Assembly (NCBI GenBank): GCA_036504875.1 | Contig: DASXUK010000040.1 | Location: 1-64,000, forward strand | Source: JACPFJ01 sp036504875 | Lineage (GTDB): Bacteria; Desulfobacterota; Desulfuromonadia; Geobacterales; Pseudopelobacteraceae | Direction of reading: 5' to 3' | DNA: 64,000 nt | Program-made: the position numbers and the translations under genes | Part shown: positions 8,800 to 16,179 of the stretch, piece by piece | Numbering within the stretch: position 1 is the first letter of the stretch | Layout: each line of letters starts with the position of its first letter | The notes under the pieces: model-generated | The model's database searches: none | The model's input: the letters and a program-made list of their open reading frames with translations, nothing else | Told to the model about the DNA's origin: nothing

Positions 8800-9150
8800 C
8801 AAACTGGCTGTTCATAACATCGGTACGTTTGCCGATGGTCTGGGCATGGCATTTCGTGCAGTCACGCTGAAGACCGAAGACCGAATGCCTTGGAACCGGT
8901 TTGTTGAGATGGCAGGTATTGCAAGGCTGTTGGTCGGCATGGCTGTCGGAGAAACGACGCTTGGAATGCTGGCGTTTTGAGCAGCATTCATATGACAATC
9001 AAAACACTGGCCGCTTCCGGCGTTATAGGGGTTTACCGAGCTGGAATCGGTATTCGCCTTGGCTTTAACCTGCACCAATACCGGGTTTGGGAGTTGTGGC
9101 AATCAAAGCACTGCACATTGTAAGACCCGCTTCTGGTGTTGTTGATGGCT
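8800..9150 (-). pseudogene. Decayed multiheme c-type cytochrome
   Basis: Four heme-binding CxxCH motifs lie on the minus strand within 265 bases: CFDCH (9096-9110), CFDCH (8992-9006), CNTCH (8909-8923) and CTKCH (8846-8860). They are not in one frame: the first stands in a frame that stops after about 20 codons, the second is in a second frame and the last two in a third. Spacing and surrounding residues (QCFDCHNS, CNTCHLNKP) fit a periplasmic multiheme cytochrome. At least two frameshifts plus the missing start and signal peptide mark it as a remnant. Confidence 0.7.
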
Positions 9151-9342
9151 GAATCAATGGTCAGGTTTCCTCTTCAAGACCTATGTCGATTCGATTTCAT
9201 TCAGTATACAACTGATTCCTCGATATTTCGCAGATACAATTTTGATTTGACTAAAACTGCAGCACGGCTGATTAATATGGATGCAATTTAATTGTCACGG
9301 CATAAATAATGTGCTAATTGGGTATACACAAAGGAGACCTTC

Positions 9343-10560
9343 ATGAAAATATGCCTAAAAAATGTCCTTATTTTTGTCGTATTACTGTTGACCGTATCTG
9401 TGGCAGCATATGCTGCTGAAATACCAGGCAATAGTCTCTCGGCATTAACCGATGTACAAAAATACAATCGCGCCATTCACATCATGGCCATGTTGCTGGT
9501 TGGCTTCGGCTTTTTGATGGTCTTTGTAAAAAAATACGGACGTTCCGCGCTAACCGCCACCTACCTGTTGGTTAGCGTTTCGATCCCGCTCTACTTTCTT
9601 AAAGAGAGCTTTCACGGCATGGGCAGCTCCGGGGGAGTAATTAATAAACTTATTCTGGCTGAATTTGCTGCGGCCAGCCTGTTGATCTGCGCCGGAGCGG
9701 TGCTGGGTCGTCTGAAAATGCACCAGTACATGCTGCTGGGTATCCTGTTTGTGCCATTTTATGCCTTGAACGAATGGATTGTTCTTAATGGAGGATTAGG
9801 CCTGATCACGGGCAAGGTCGTGGACACCGGTGGTTCAATCGTAATTCATGCCTTTGGCGCCGTCTTCGGGCTGGGAGTGGCCGCTTCTATGACAACCTTG
9901 AATGAATACGAAACTAGCATTGAGAGCGACGAAAATAGTGATAAATACTCATTGCTGGGAAGCATGGTGTTATGGGTGTTCTGGCCTAGTTTTTGTGCAG
10001 CTCTGGTTGCCCCTGCGGATGTACCCATGACAGCCGTCAATGTTATTCTGGCGTTGTGTGGCTCCACTATCGCGACATATTTTGCGTCAGTCAGACTCAG
10101 GGGCAAAATTTCGGCCGCGGATATCGCCAACGCAACCTTGGCCGGCGGCGTGGCCATCGGATCAACCTGTGACCTGGCTGTTCCTGCCGCTGCTTTTGCC
10201 ATCGGGATCCTGGCCGGGGTTATCTCAACCTTCGGCTTTGCGGTTATTCAAGCAAAATTCACTGATATGACCAAAAAAGTAGATACCTGCGGGGTTTTCT
10301 ACCTGCACGGTCTGCCGGGTCTCTTTGGTGGGATTGCCGCCCTGTTTGTAGTCACCGGCATAAATTTTAGCGCCCAACTCAGCGGGATCCTGATCACGAT
10401 CATACTTGCCGCCAGTACCGGAGTAATAACAGGAAAGGTCATTGCTGTTCTGGGCAGAAGATCAGAGCCGTATATGGACGCGGAAGAATTTGATGGTGAA
10501 GAATTGGAAGCGGCATCGGTCTCCAAAATAGCCGGCTGTCTCGTCAACGAAGATACCTGA
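9343..10560 (+). CDS. Rh-type ammonium channel
   Basis: A 405-residue inner-membrane protein of the Amt/Mep/Rh family with about 11-12 membrane spans, the first a cleavable-looking signal (…AAYAA near residue 24). The twin-histidine pore is present: DTGGSIVIHAFG supplies Asp161 and His169, and DTCGVFYLHGLPG supplies His322. The wording of both motifs is closer to Rh proteins than to classical AmtB. Ribosome site AAAGGAG precedes the ATG. No glnK-type PII gene is adjacent, unlike most amtB loci. It should conduct NH3/NH4+, though CO2 has also been proposed for Rh proteins. A terminator follows. Confidence 0.85.
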   Translation: MKICLKNVLIFVVLLLTVSVAAYAAEIPGNSLSALTDVQKYNRAIHIMAMLLVGFGFLMVFVKKYGRSALTATYLLVSVSIPLYFLKESFHGMGSSGGVINKLILAEFAAASLLICAGAVLGRLKMHQYMLLGILFVPFYALNEWIVLNGGLGLITGKVVDTGGSIVIHAFGAVFGLGVAASMTTLNEYETSIESDENSDKYSLLGSMVLWVFWPSFCAALVAPADVPMTAVNVILALCGSTIATYFASVRLRGKISAADIANATLAGGVAIGSTCDLAVPAAAFAIGILAGVISTFGFAVIQAKFTDMTKKVDTCGVFYLHGLPGLFGGIAALFVVTGINFSAQLSGILITIILAASTGVITGKVIAVLGRRSEPYMDAEEFDGEELEAASVSKIAGCLVNEDT

Positions 10561-10578
10561 TGTCTCTCTTTACAGGTT

Positions 10579-10610
10579 AAAAAGCCCCTGAGTAATCAAG
10601 GGCTTTTTTT
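10579..10610 (+). terminator. Rho-independent terminator after the Rh-type channel
   Basis: AAAGCCC (10581-10587) pairs with GGGCTTT around a short loop, followed by a T-run to 10610. Confidence 0.85.
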
Positions 10611-10696
10611 GTTTGGACTGCAGGTTGGAAAAAATTGACCGCACGCCGCCTGGATAATCAACTTATCATCTATACTTCGACGAATAACAAGTCTTC

Positions 10697-10712
10697 TGTG
10701 ATTCACATCACA
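10697..10712 (+). promoter_or_regulatory. CRP/FNR-family-like binding site
   Basis: TGTGA-TTCACA-TCACA is a perfect match to the TGTGA-N6-TCACA pattern recognised by CRP-type proteins. It lies upstream of the PAP2 phosphatase gene. The regulator in this organism is unknown; chance occurrence in a window this size is unlikely but possible. Confidence 0.4.
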
Positions 10713-10939
10713 TTTAATTAAGAGGTTACTGTCTATTGTGAAATTGTTGAGAAAACCACTCAGGCAATTTCGGAGACACTATCAAAGACCTCTTCAGAGT
10801 AAAGTTAAACCTTCGAATTATTGCAGTCTCCATTCTTTTTTGTGCTATTTCCAATTCGCCTTCTTTTGCGGGCCAGCCAGACAGTGCTCCTGAAGATCCG
10901 ATAGTCAGTTCACAAGATACTGTCATAAAACCAGCGGCC

Positions 10940-11704
10940 ATGCCTGATGAAGTCACTGACACGTTCACCGATAATTTATCGCTGGATTATGTTAAGGGCT
11001 ATTTCACCGATACCGGCAAAATGCTTGCTTCTCCATTGCATTGGGATAAAGGCGACTGGCTGAAAGCCGGTCTGGTAGCCGGGATTACAGGAGGTTTTTA
11101 CTTGCTGGATGGTAATATCAGGGACTTCGCGCAAAGCCACCAAAACTCAGTCGGCAATAAGTTTGCCACGGTAGGAAATTATCTCGGTACTCCCCTTTAT
11201 ACAATGCCTCCAGTCGGGGCCTTCTATCTGTATGGCTACCTTACTGATAACCAGAAAGCTAGCAAAACAGCACTCCTCGCAGTGGAGAGCCTGGCGATCA
11301 GCGGCTTATTCACACAGACACTCAAGATTACAGCACAACGGGTCCGACCAAGTTCGGGAGCGTCACCTGATAAATGGGGTGGACCCAGCCTGAACCTGAA
11401 AAATCTTTCCTTCTGCTCCGGGCATACCTCTTCTGCTTTTTCCATAGCGACTGTGTTTGCAGAGCGCTACAAGGATTCGGCTTTTATTCCCCCCATTGCC
11501 TACGGACTGGCCACACTTACCGGCCTGTCACGAGTCTACGGCAACCAGCATTGGGCCTCGGATGCTTTTTTCGGAGCAGCTCTGGGATATTTTGTCGGCA
11601 AGGCGGTAGTGAAATTCCATAAGGACGATACAGCCAGTAAGGTCTCGATTTTGCCGATGATTGGTAGCGACTACAAGGGATTGACGGTTTCATTCGATTT
11701 TTAA
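10940..11704 (+). CDS. PAP2-family phosphatase, exported or membrane-associated
   Basis: A PAP2 (phosphatidic acid phosphatase type 2) domain with its three signature blocks: KITAQRVRP, CSGHTSSAF (usual PSGH with Cys for Pro) and SRVYGNQHWASD, which carry the phosphate-binding and catalytic His residues. It probably acts on a lipid phosphate at the membrane face. The ATG at 10940 has no ribosome site. The same frame stays open back to 10749 and encodes a convincing signal peptide (about 10799-10863) but has no ATG, GTG or TTG. An ATC at 10781 sits 5 bases after GGAG. The true protein is therefore probably about 307 residues, with an unusual or mutated start. Confidence 0.8.
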   Translation: MPDEVTDTFTDNLSLDYVKGYFTDTGKMLASPLHWDKGDWLKAGLVAGITGGFYLLDGNIRDFAQSHQNSVGNKFATVGNYLGTPLYTMPPVGAFYLYGYLTDNQKASKTALLAVESLAISGLFTQTLKITAQRVRPSSGASPDKWGGPSLNLKNLSFCSGHTSSAFSIATVFAERYKDSAFIPPIAYGLATLTGLSRVYGNQHWASDAFFGAALGYFVGKAVVKFHKDDTASKVSILPMIGSDYKGLTVSFDF

Positions 11705-11778
11705 TTACTGGATTATGTCGGATTTAAGTATGATGGAAAAAAATGCTTAGGAAAGACATAAAAAGGCGGTTTTTAATC

Positions 11779-12468
11779 ATGGCGCAGCCCTGGAAGATTT
11801 TAGACAGCATTTCTACTGAAGCAGGCACCCTTGAGCTGCGGCAGCGCGGCGAACGTGACCTGCTTATCACGGTAGGCGGCCTCATACTCATGAACAGCAC
11901 AGCCCATCGCTCCGAGGTAGCCCTCGGCAAGCTAGCCTGCGGCCATCTGCAGAATCAAACCAGCCCGGCTGTTCTGGTGGGTGGGCTGGGTATGGGGTAC
12001 ACGCTCAAGGCTGTCCTCGATGTCCTGCCTGTTTCGGGCCGGGTTGTTGTCGCCGAGCTAAACCCGATTGTTCAGAAATGGTGCCAGGGTCCTTTGGCTG
12101 TTCTCACTGACTGTGCCGTAGCCGACCCGCGGGTAACCGTAGAGATTGCCGATGTCGCCGAAGTCATAAAGAAATCTGCCGACAATAAGCACGAGGATGG
12201 TTTTGACGCCATTGTTCTTGACCTTTACACCGGCCCTCATGTCCATACCAATAAGCGCGATGATCCGCTTTATGGTAGTCTGGCGATAGATTACACGCGA
12301 GCAGCCCTCAAGCCGGGTGGGGTTTTCGCTGTGTGGGGAGAAAACTACGACTCAGGCTTTGACAAACGTCTCTGCTCTGCAGGTTTCTCCGTGACCCATG
12401 AACGCCCAGGACGGGGAGGGCTTCGGCACGTGGTGTACGTGGCAAAGCTGCCACGAAATCGCGGTTGA
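11779..12468 (+). CDS. Spermidine-synthase-like methyltransferase-fold protein
   Basis: About 229 residues with a Rossmann methyltransferase/aminopropyltransferase fold: VLVGGLGMGYTL near residue 65, VVVAELNPIV near 90, and DAIVLDLYTGP near 145. The family (spermidine synthase-like, no Amt substrate domain evident) often transfers aminopropyl groups from decarboxylated SAM, but short members like this are uncharacterised. I prefer the ATG at 11779 (MAQPWK); an upstream in-frame ATG at 11743 adds 12 basic residues and is possible. No polyamine genes are adjacent, so the substrate is open. Confidence 0.7.
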   Translation: MAQPWKILDSISTEAGTLELRQRGERDLLITVGGLILMNSTAHRSEVALGKLACGHLQNQTSPAVLVGGLGMGYTLKAVLDVLPVSGRVVVAELNPIVQKWCQGPLAVLTDCAVADPRVTVEIADVAEVIKKSADNKHEDGFDAIVLDLYTGPHVHTNKRDDPLYGSLAIDYTRAALKPGGVFAVWGENYDSGFDKRLCSAGFSVTHERPGRGGLRHVVYVAKLPRNRG

Positions 12469-12501
12469 ATCAGTTTTAGTAGAGAGTACTCCCCATAAGA
12501 A

Positions 12502-12532
12502 AAGCCACCGTCCCATGACTGGTGGCTTCTTT
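12502..12532 (+). terminator. Probable terminator after spermidine-synthase-like gene
   Basis: AAGCCACC (12502-12509) pairs with GGTGGCTT (12521-12528) over an 11-base loop; the trailing T-run is short. Confidence 0.6.
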
Positions 12533-12702
12533 CAATTAAGCTCCTATATCCATCTGGGTCAGATACAGCCTGGTGTCGAACTCCAAGCGGTGGCCTATTT
12601 TACCACTTCCGTACCTGTTTCTAGGCATGGATTCATCTGGGTCTGGCGGGTTCAGCTAAGACAAGCAGGTGTGGTACAATAAATCAAGAAGGGGGTGATG
12701 TT

Positions 12703-12882
12703 ATGACACGGGTCGAACTGACTGATGAAGAATCAGAGATGTTAATCGAAGTTATTGAATCTTCAATTTCGGAATTGAAAACTGAAATAGCACATACCGA
12801 TAACCGTGAGTTTCGTCAAGGCTTGAAGGAACGGGAAGCATTTCTGGAAGATTTTTTGAACCGGCTGGTGTCAGCATCGTAG
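12703..12882 (+). CDS. Small conserved-looking hypothetical protein (59 aa)
   Basis: A 59-residue acidic, mostly helical protein starting MTRVELTDEESEML and containing KTEIAHTDNREFRQGLK. A strong purine-rich ribosome site (GGGGGTG) lies just before the ATG. A TACAAT hexamer about 25 bases upstream could be a -10 box. From memory, similar small proteins with an HTD-then-FR pattern recur in Geobacter genomes without known function. It stands alone between a plus-strand terminator and a minus-strand terminator. No function can be assigned. Confidence 0.6.
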   Translation: MTRVELTDEESEMLIEVIESSISELKTEIAHTDNREFRQGLKEREAFLEDFLNRLVSAS

Positions 12883-12923
12883 TTCGTGGGCCGGCCCCAG
12901 AGTGAGGTCAAGAGCTATCCCGG

Positions 12924-12952
12924 ACAAAGAAAACCCGCCCCTCTGGGGCGGG
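12924..12952 (-). terminator. Rho-independent terminator for the minus-strand zinc-ribbon gene
   Basis: CCCGCCCC (12934-12941) pairs with GGGGCGGG (12945-12952) over a 3-base loop. The A-rich stretch 12927-12933 becomes a T-run on the minus strand. Confidence 0.8.
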
Positions 12953-13039
12953 AGTGGCTCCAATAGCAGTTGTCTATACATTGGTTTTTTTTCTGCCTCG
13001 GATAAATTTCCTGGTAGGTGAGTGCGAAAGCCGAAGGGT

Positions 13040-13252
13040 TTAAGCTTCTTTATCAAGAGCCTCAGGAAAACAGACATTATGGGACTGATTGGCCTTGGCG
13101 CCGCATTTGGTACATTTCACGGTCGGGACACTGGTCAGATGTTGAACTTCCATAAGCAGGCCCATGTTCGTAAGCCAGCAGATATGGCCCAAGTGAGTTT
13201 CTCCGCAGTTACAGGGATGAGGGGTTTCTGTGTCTATCCGGTCTTCAGACAT
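13040..13252 (-). CDS. Small zinc-ribbon-like protein
   Basis: A 70-residue protein with two Cys pairs, CNCGE near residue 14 (with a downstream C and H) and CTKCG near residue 47, plus a further Cys near residue 60. This arrangement suggests one or two structural zinc sites. A ribosome site AAGGA lies before the ATG, and a strong terminator follows. It is separate from the kinase/zinc-ribbon pair upstream on the same strand. I do not recognise the family. Confidence 0.65.
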   Translation of the reverse strand: MSEDRIDTETPHPCNCGETHLGHICWLTNMGLLMEVQHLTSVPTVKCTKCGAKANQSHNVCFPEALDKEA

Positions 13253-13388
13253 TTTTAAGGTTCCTTCTAAGCATTCAAAGCTTTACAGCCGCAACAAAGC
13301 GGCCTGAATGACATATCAGTTTAATGGCTATCTCTAATCTTTTCAAGCATTCTCTTAAATTGCAGCAGGGTAGCAACTACAACAAATA

Positions 13389-13835
13389 TTACTGATCCTT
13401 CCACTCCTCCACAATAAACCCGCCCATGCCGTCCATCCGAACGTACCACAGCTCGTCAAAGCCCTCCTCCCGCTGCGGTAATTCCAGGCTGCCGGCAATA
13501 CCATGCACCGCCCTGTCCGGTACACGCGCCTTACCCGGCCGTTGGCTGTTACGTTGCAGCGCTTCGGCAATTTTTGAACTGAAATAGTAGCCGATCACCC
13601 GAAAACGCGCCGCCTTGGCCGGCTCGATGAATTGCGCTCTTGCCAATATGGTGGCATTGGTATTGTCGACTACGAACGCTGCCTTGGCAATAAGGCAGGC
13701 TTGCAGAAGGATATTCTCTTTGCGCCGTGTCTTGAGCATATCCAGGTTAAGCCGGAGATGGGTGTCGTACAGGCGTTGGCGACAAAAGGTGCTCTTGCCG
13801 CTGGCCGGTATGCCGATCAGGATGATGGCGGTCAT
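13389..13835 (-). CDS. P-loop kinase (polynucleotide-kinase/zeta-like)
   Basis: A 148-residue single-domain P-loop protein. The Walker A motif GIPASGKST begins at residue 8, VVDNTNAT near residue 55 resembles the catalytic/Walker B segment of the 5'-polynucleotide kinase family, and VIGYYFSS follows. Small stand-alone members of this AAA_33 group act on nucleic acid ends or small molecules; the substrate here is unknown. It begins 13 bases after the end of the zinc-ribbon protein gene at 13849-14430, so the two are probably co-transcribed. Confidence 0.75.
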   Translation of the reverse strand: MTAIILIGIPASGKSTFCRQRLYDTHLRLNLDMLKTRRKENILLQACLIAKAAFVVDNTNATILARAQFIEPAKAARFRVIGYYFSSKIAEALQRNSQRPGKARVPDRAVHGIAGSLELPQREEGFDELWYVRMDGMGGFIVEEWKDQ

Positions 13836-13848
13836 AGCAATGCGATGC

Positions 13849-14430
13849 CTAGCGGAATCCCGCCACTTGCGCCTGGTAGACCGTTACCGGAACAAAACGA
13901 ACAGCGAACTCGGCTTGGCATTTGGTGCATAAAACAAAAAAAGGTTTGCCGTTCTTCCCTTTTTCCAGTGGAAGTTCATGTTTGTTATTACAATAGGGAC
14001 AACTGGCCGCAACAGAGGTTTGGTTGGCCGGCTTGATCGTAGTCTGTTTGTTAACCTTGGGTTGTTTTGCTTCGGGAGTCGCTTCGGGCCGGACAGGCTC
14101 GGGTGCCGATGATGTTTCCTGAGCCGGTGGCGGTTGCTTCTCTTTCCTGGCCCGTACCCTTTTGGTGAAGCTTGGCTCCGGCAGAGCATCATCGGGTGGC
14201 GGATATAGATCTGCCGGGGGTGGGGATTCGCCCCGGAGTGCCTTTTTCCAGATGAGCGGCATGGATGACTTCGAATAATGAAGCGGTTTGCCCCCCTTCA
14301 TCCGGGCGGCGCCTTTTTCAACCACATAAAATTTTTCCCGGTATACAACCAGTTGCTGGTCCCCGATCCCGGCCACCTTGACGCCGGCTGACATCTTATT
14401 ATCCAGCCAGAATTGAACAGATTCGGACAT
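13849..14430 (-). CDS. Hypothetical protein with proline-rich linker and C-terminal zinc ribbon
   Basis: A 193-residue soluble protein in three parts. Residues 1-75 form a compact domain beginning MSESVQFWLDNKMSAGVKV. Residues about 75-140 are a linker rich in Pro, Glu and Lys. Residues about 143-175 are a zinc ribbon with CPYC and CTKC. An AAAGGA ribosome site precedes the ATG at 14430. It heads a two-gene unit with the P-loop kinase. No family is recognised; the ribbon suggests nucleic-acid or protein binding. Confidence 0.7.
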   Translation of the reverse strand: MSESVQFWLDNKMSAGVKVAGIGDQQLVVYREKFYVVEKGAARMKGGKPLHYSKSSMPLIWKKALRGESPPPADLYPPPDDALPEPSFTKRVRARKEKQPPPAQETSSAPEPVRPEATPEAKQPKVNKQTTIKPANQTSVAASCPYCNNKHELPLEKGKNGKPFFVLCTKCQAEFAVRFVPVTVYQAQVAGFR

Positions 14431-14681
14431 GTCTTATCCTTTCGAAGCTCTTTGAACGCAAATTTCAATGAGTTAACGTACGAAGCTGCCGGGCTCTTGT
14501 CAAGTTGTTTCGAAAGGTATTAGTGTCCGGATGCGTTTACCATGGCTGGCTCTACTATCATGCGAAAATATTTAAATAATTTAATTTTTTCCGGTAGCGT
14601 CCAGCCTTGACGTAGCACTACTGATTATGTGATCTTTTAAAGGTTTTAGACGATAAAACTCTCGTTAATCGGAGTAGTTAA

Positions 14682-15401
14682 TTGTACAAAATCCTGGTTT
14701 TATTACTACTGTCTGTTTTACTGCTGCCATTGCCTGTTTCGGCGGTGACAGCGGCACGCGAACCGGATGGCGATCTGGCCAGACATCCCCTCTATTCAAA
14801 GTTTGACTTCGGTAAACCATCCCAGCGGATAAACTTTGGCGCCCAGCCATTGTCAGTACCGATCGGTGTTATTGGCGAGGTCATGAAACGGGATCGTGTT
14901 TTAAGAAATGCTCTAGGTGAGATCGGTTTCGAGATCCGCTTCCATCCCTTCCTGAAAGGAGATGACATCAATTTTTTCCTCAGACAAGGAAAGATAGATA
15001 TTGCCCTGCTGGGGGATATGCCAACCATCATGACTGCTTCAGCCTATGACATTGTTGGTAGAGGACAACGAGTGATGTTCGTCAAAGCACCACGTTTCTT
15101 CTGGAGGAATTCGGCTATCGGGTAATCGAGGCCGCCAATGGCAAGGAAGCGCTGGCGCGCTTTATGGATAATTGTGAATCAATCGACCTGGTACTGTTGG
15201 ATGTGATCATGCCGCAAATGAACGGCAAAGAGGTTTACGACGCCCTGCTCCGGATTAAGCCCGATCTGAAGGCGATCTTCACCAGTGGGTATGCGGCCGA
15301 CTTCATTAATGATTGAGGACGACCTGGACCTGCTGCAGAAACCATTTACGGTAGTTGAGCTGTTACATATGGTGCGCAATTCACTTGACCGAAGCGCTTA
15401 G
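14682..15401 (+). pseudogene. Broken hybrid sensor: periplasmic binding domain joined to a receiver domain
   Basis: A TTG start at 14682, preceded by GGAG, opens a signal peptide and the first part of a periplasmic solute-binding domain (INFGAQPLSVPIG, GKIDIALLGDMPT). At about 15090 this frame runs into DNA that, in another frame, encodes a response-regulator receiver from 15101: LEEFGYRVIEAANGKEAL, LVLLDVIMPQMNG with the phospho-acceptor Asp, and TSGY. After a second frameshift near 15315 comes QKPFTVVELL, ending at TAG 15399-15401. The likely parent was a hybrid sensor kinase with a binding-protein input. An internal deletion removed the membrane, kinase and ATPase parts. The product cannot signal. 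Confidence 0.75.
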
Positions 15402-15726
15402 TTATTCCTCGGGGTATTTGTCGCTACAACAAATTGATCCAGCCGGATAATTTTTGGCTGGTTCCGTTGACAATCACAGGCCGTGTGGCAAACTTCAAAC
15501 AGCTTGAGCGGGTTGCGTGGTGCTAAATCTGCCTTCCCGGCAAATGAAGGGGTCCGACTCCCTGAACCCGCTCCATATTTCCCCCCCATTTATCTGCCTA
15601 TTTCAGCTCTCTTGCCTGCCAATCGATTTTAAATCTTATTTGGTGACGGCTCTCACAACAATAATCTAATCATTGGGGTACATTGCAGGGGCTATTAAAT
15701 CCCGCTTGGTCAGGCTGCCCCGGAAA
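15402..15726. other. Intergenic region containing a tRNA-Gly remnant
   Basis: About 325 bases between the broken sensor and the PQ-loop gene. It contains the tRNA-Gly-like remnant at 15508-15575 and a run of C at about 15582-15589. No further gene is seen. Confidence 0.4.
15508..15575 (+). pseudogene. Decayed tRNA-Gly (TCC-like)
   Basis: 68 bases with a perfect 7-bp acceptor pair, GCGGGTT (15508-15514) and AACCCGC (15564-15570), then T and CCA, as in tRNA-Gly. A loop CTTCCCG would give anticodon TCC, and a T-loop TCCGACT is present. The D-arm is reduced and the anticodon and T-stems carry mismatches. It therefore looks like a decayed or partial tRNA gene, possibly an old integration scar. 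Confidence 0.5.
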
Positions 15727-16179
15727 ATGAATCTCCTATTCACCATCAAGACACTCTATGCAATCAACGGCATAGTTGCGCTAATCCTGTACGTACCGCA
15801 GATTCTCAATGTCTGGAAGAACAGGGATAGCACCGCTTCCGTGTCGCTGGTCACCTTTGGCGGCTGGACGATCGGCTCCTTCATCACCACTTGCTATGCC
15901 TGTCTGCTGGTCAAAGATCAGCTGTTCATGGCAGTCAGCCTTGGTAATGTGATCGGATCAGGCACGGTTTTCTGTCTGGTGGCAAGCCGGCGCCTCATGT
16001 CGCGCCAGACCGTGGCCAAGCGGTCAAAGCCTGATCATGACATTCAGCGACAGGCCACAAAGCGGACCGCGCTGCGGGTTTCGCCTAACAGCTCTGATAA
16101 CGACCCCAGAACATATGCGATATCTTCCCCGGTATTGTCGCTGCCCAGTGAGAACCGCACCGAGCAATGGGCCTCCTGA
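15727..16179 (+). CDS. PQ-loop (SWEET-like) membrane protein
   Basis: About 150 residues. The first 95 form three membrane spans with the PQ-loop motif LYVPQILNVWKNRDS. Single-unit bacterial PQ-loop proteins (semiSWEET group) dimerise to carry small solutes; the substrate is unknown. I prefer the ATG at 15727 (MNLLFTIK) to a TTG at 15673. The last 45 or so residues are hydrophilic and lie antisense to the 3' end of the ergothioneine synthase gene, a convergent overlap of 136 bases. The tail is probably a read-on after loss of the original stop. Confidence 0.65.
   Translation: MNLLFTIKTLYAINGIVALILYVPQILNVWKNRDSTASVSLVTFGGWTIGSFITTCYACLLVKDQLFMAVSLGNVIGSGTVFCLVASRRLMSRQTVAKRSKPDHDIQRQATKRTALRVSPNSSDNDPRTYAISSPVLSLPSENRTEQWAS

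Noticed and set aside
12551..12643. Short direct repeat around CATCTGGGTC
   Set aside because: Only about 10 bases shared and no further structure.
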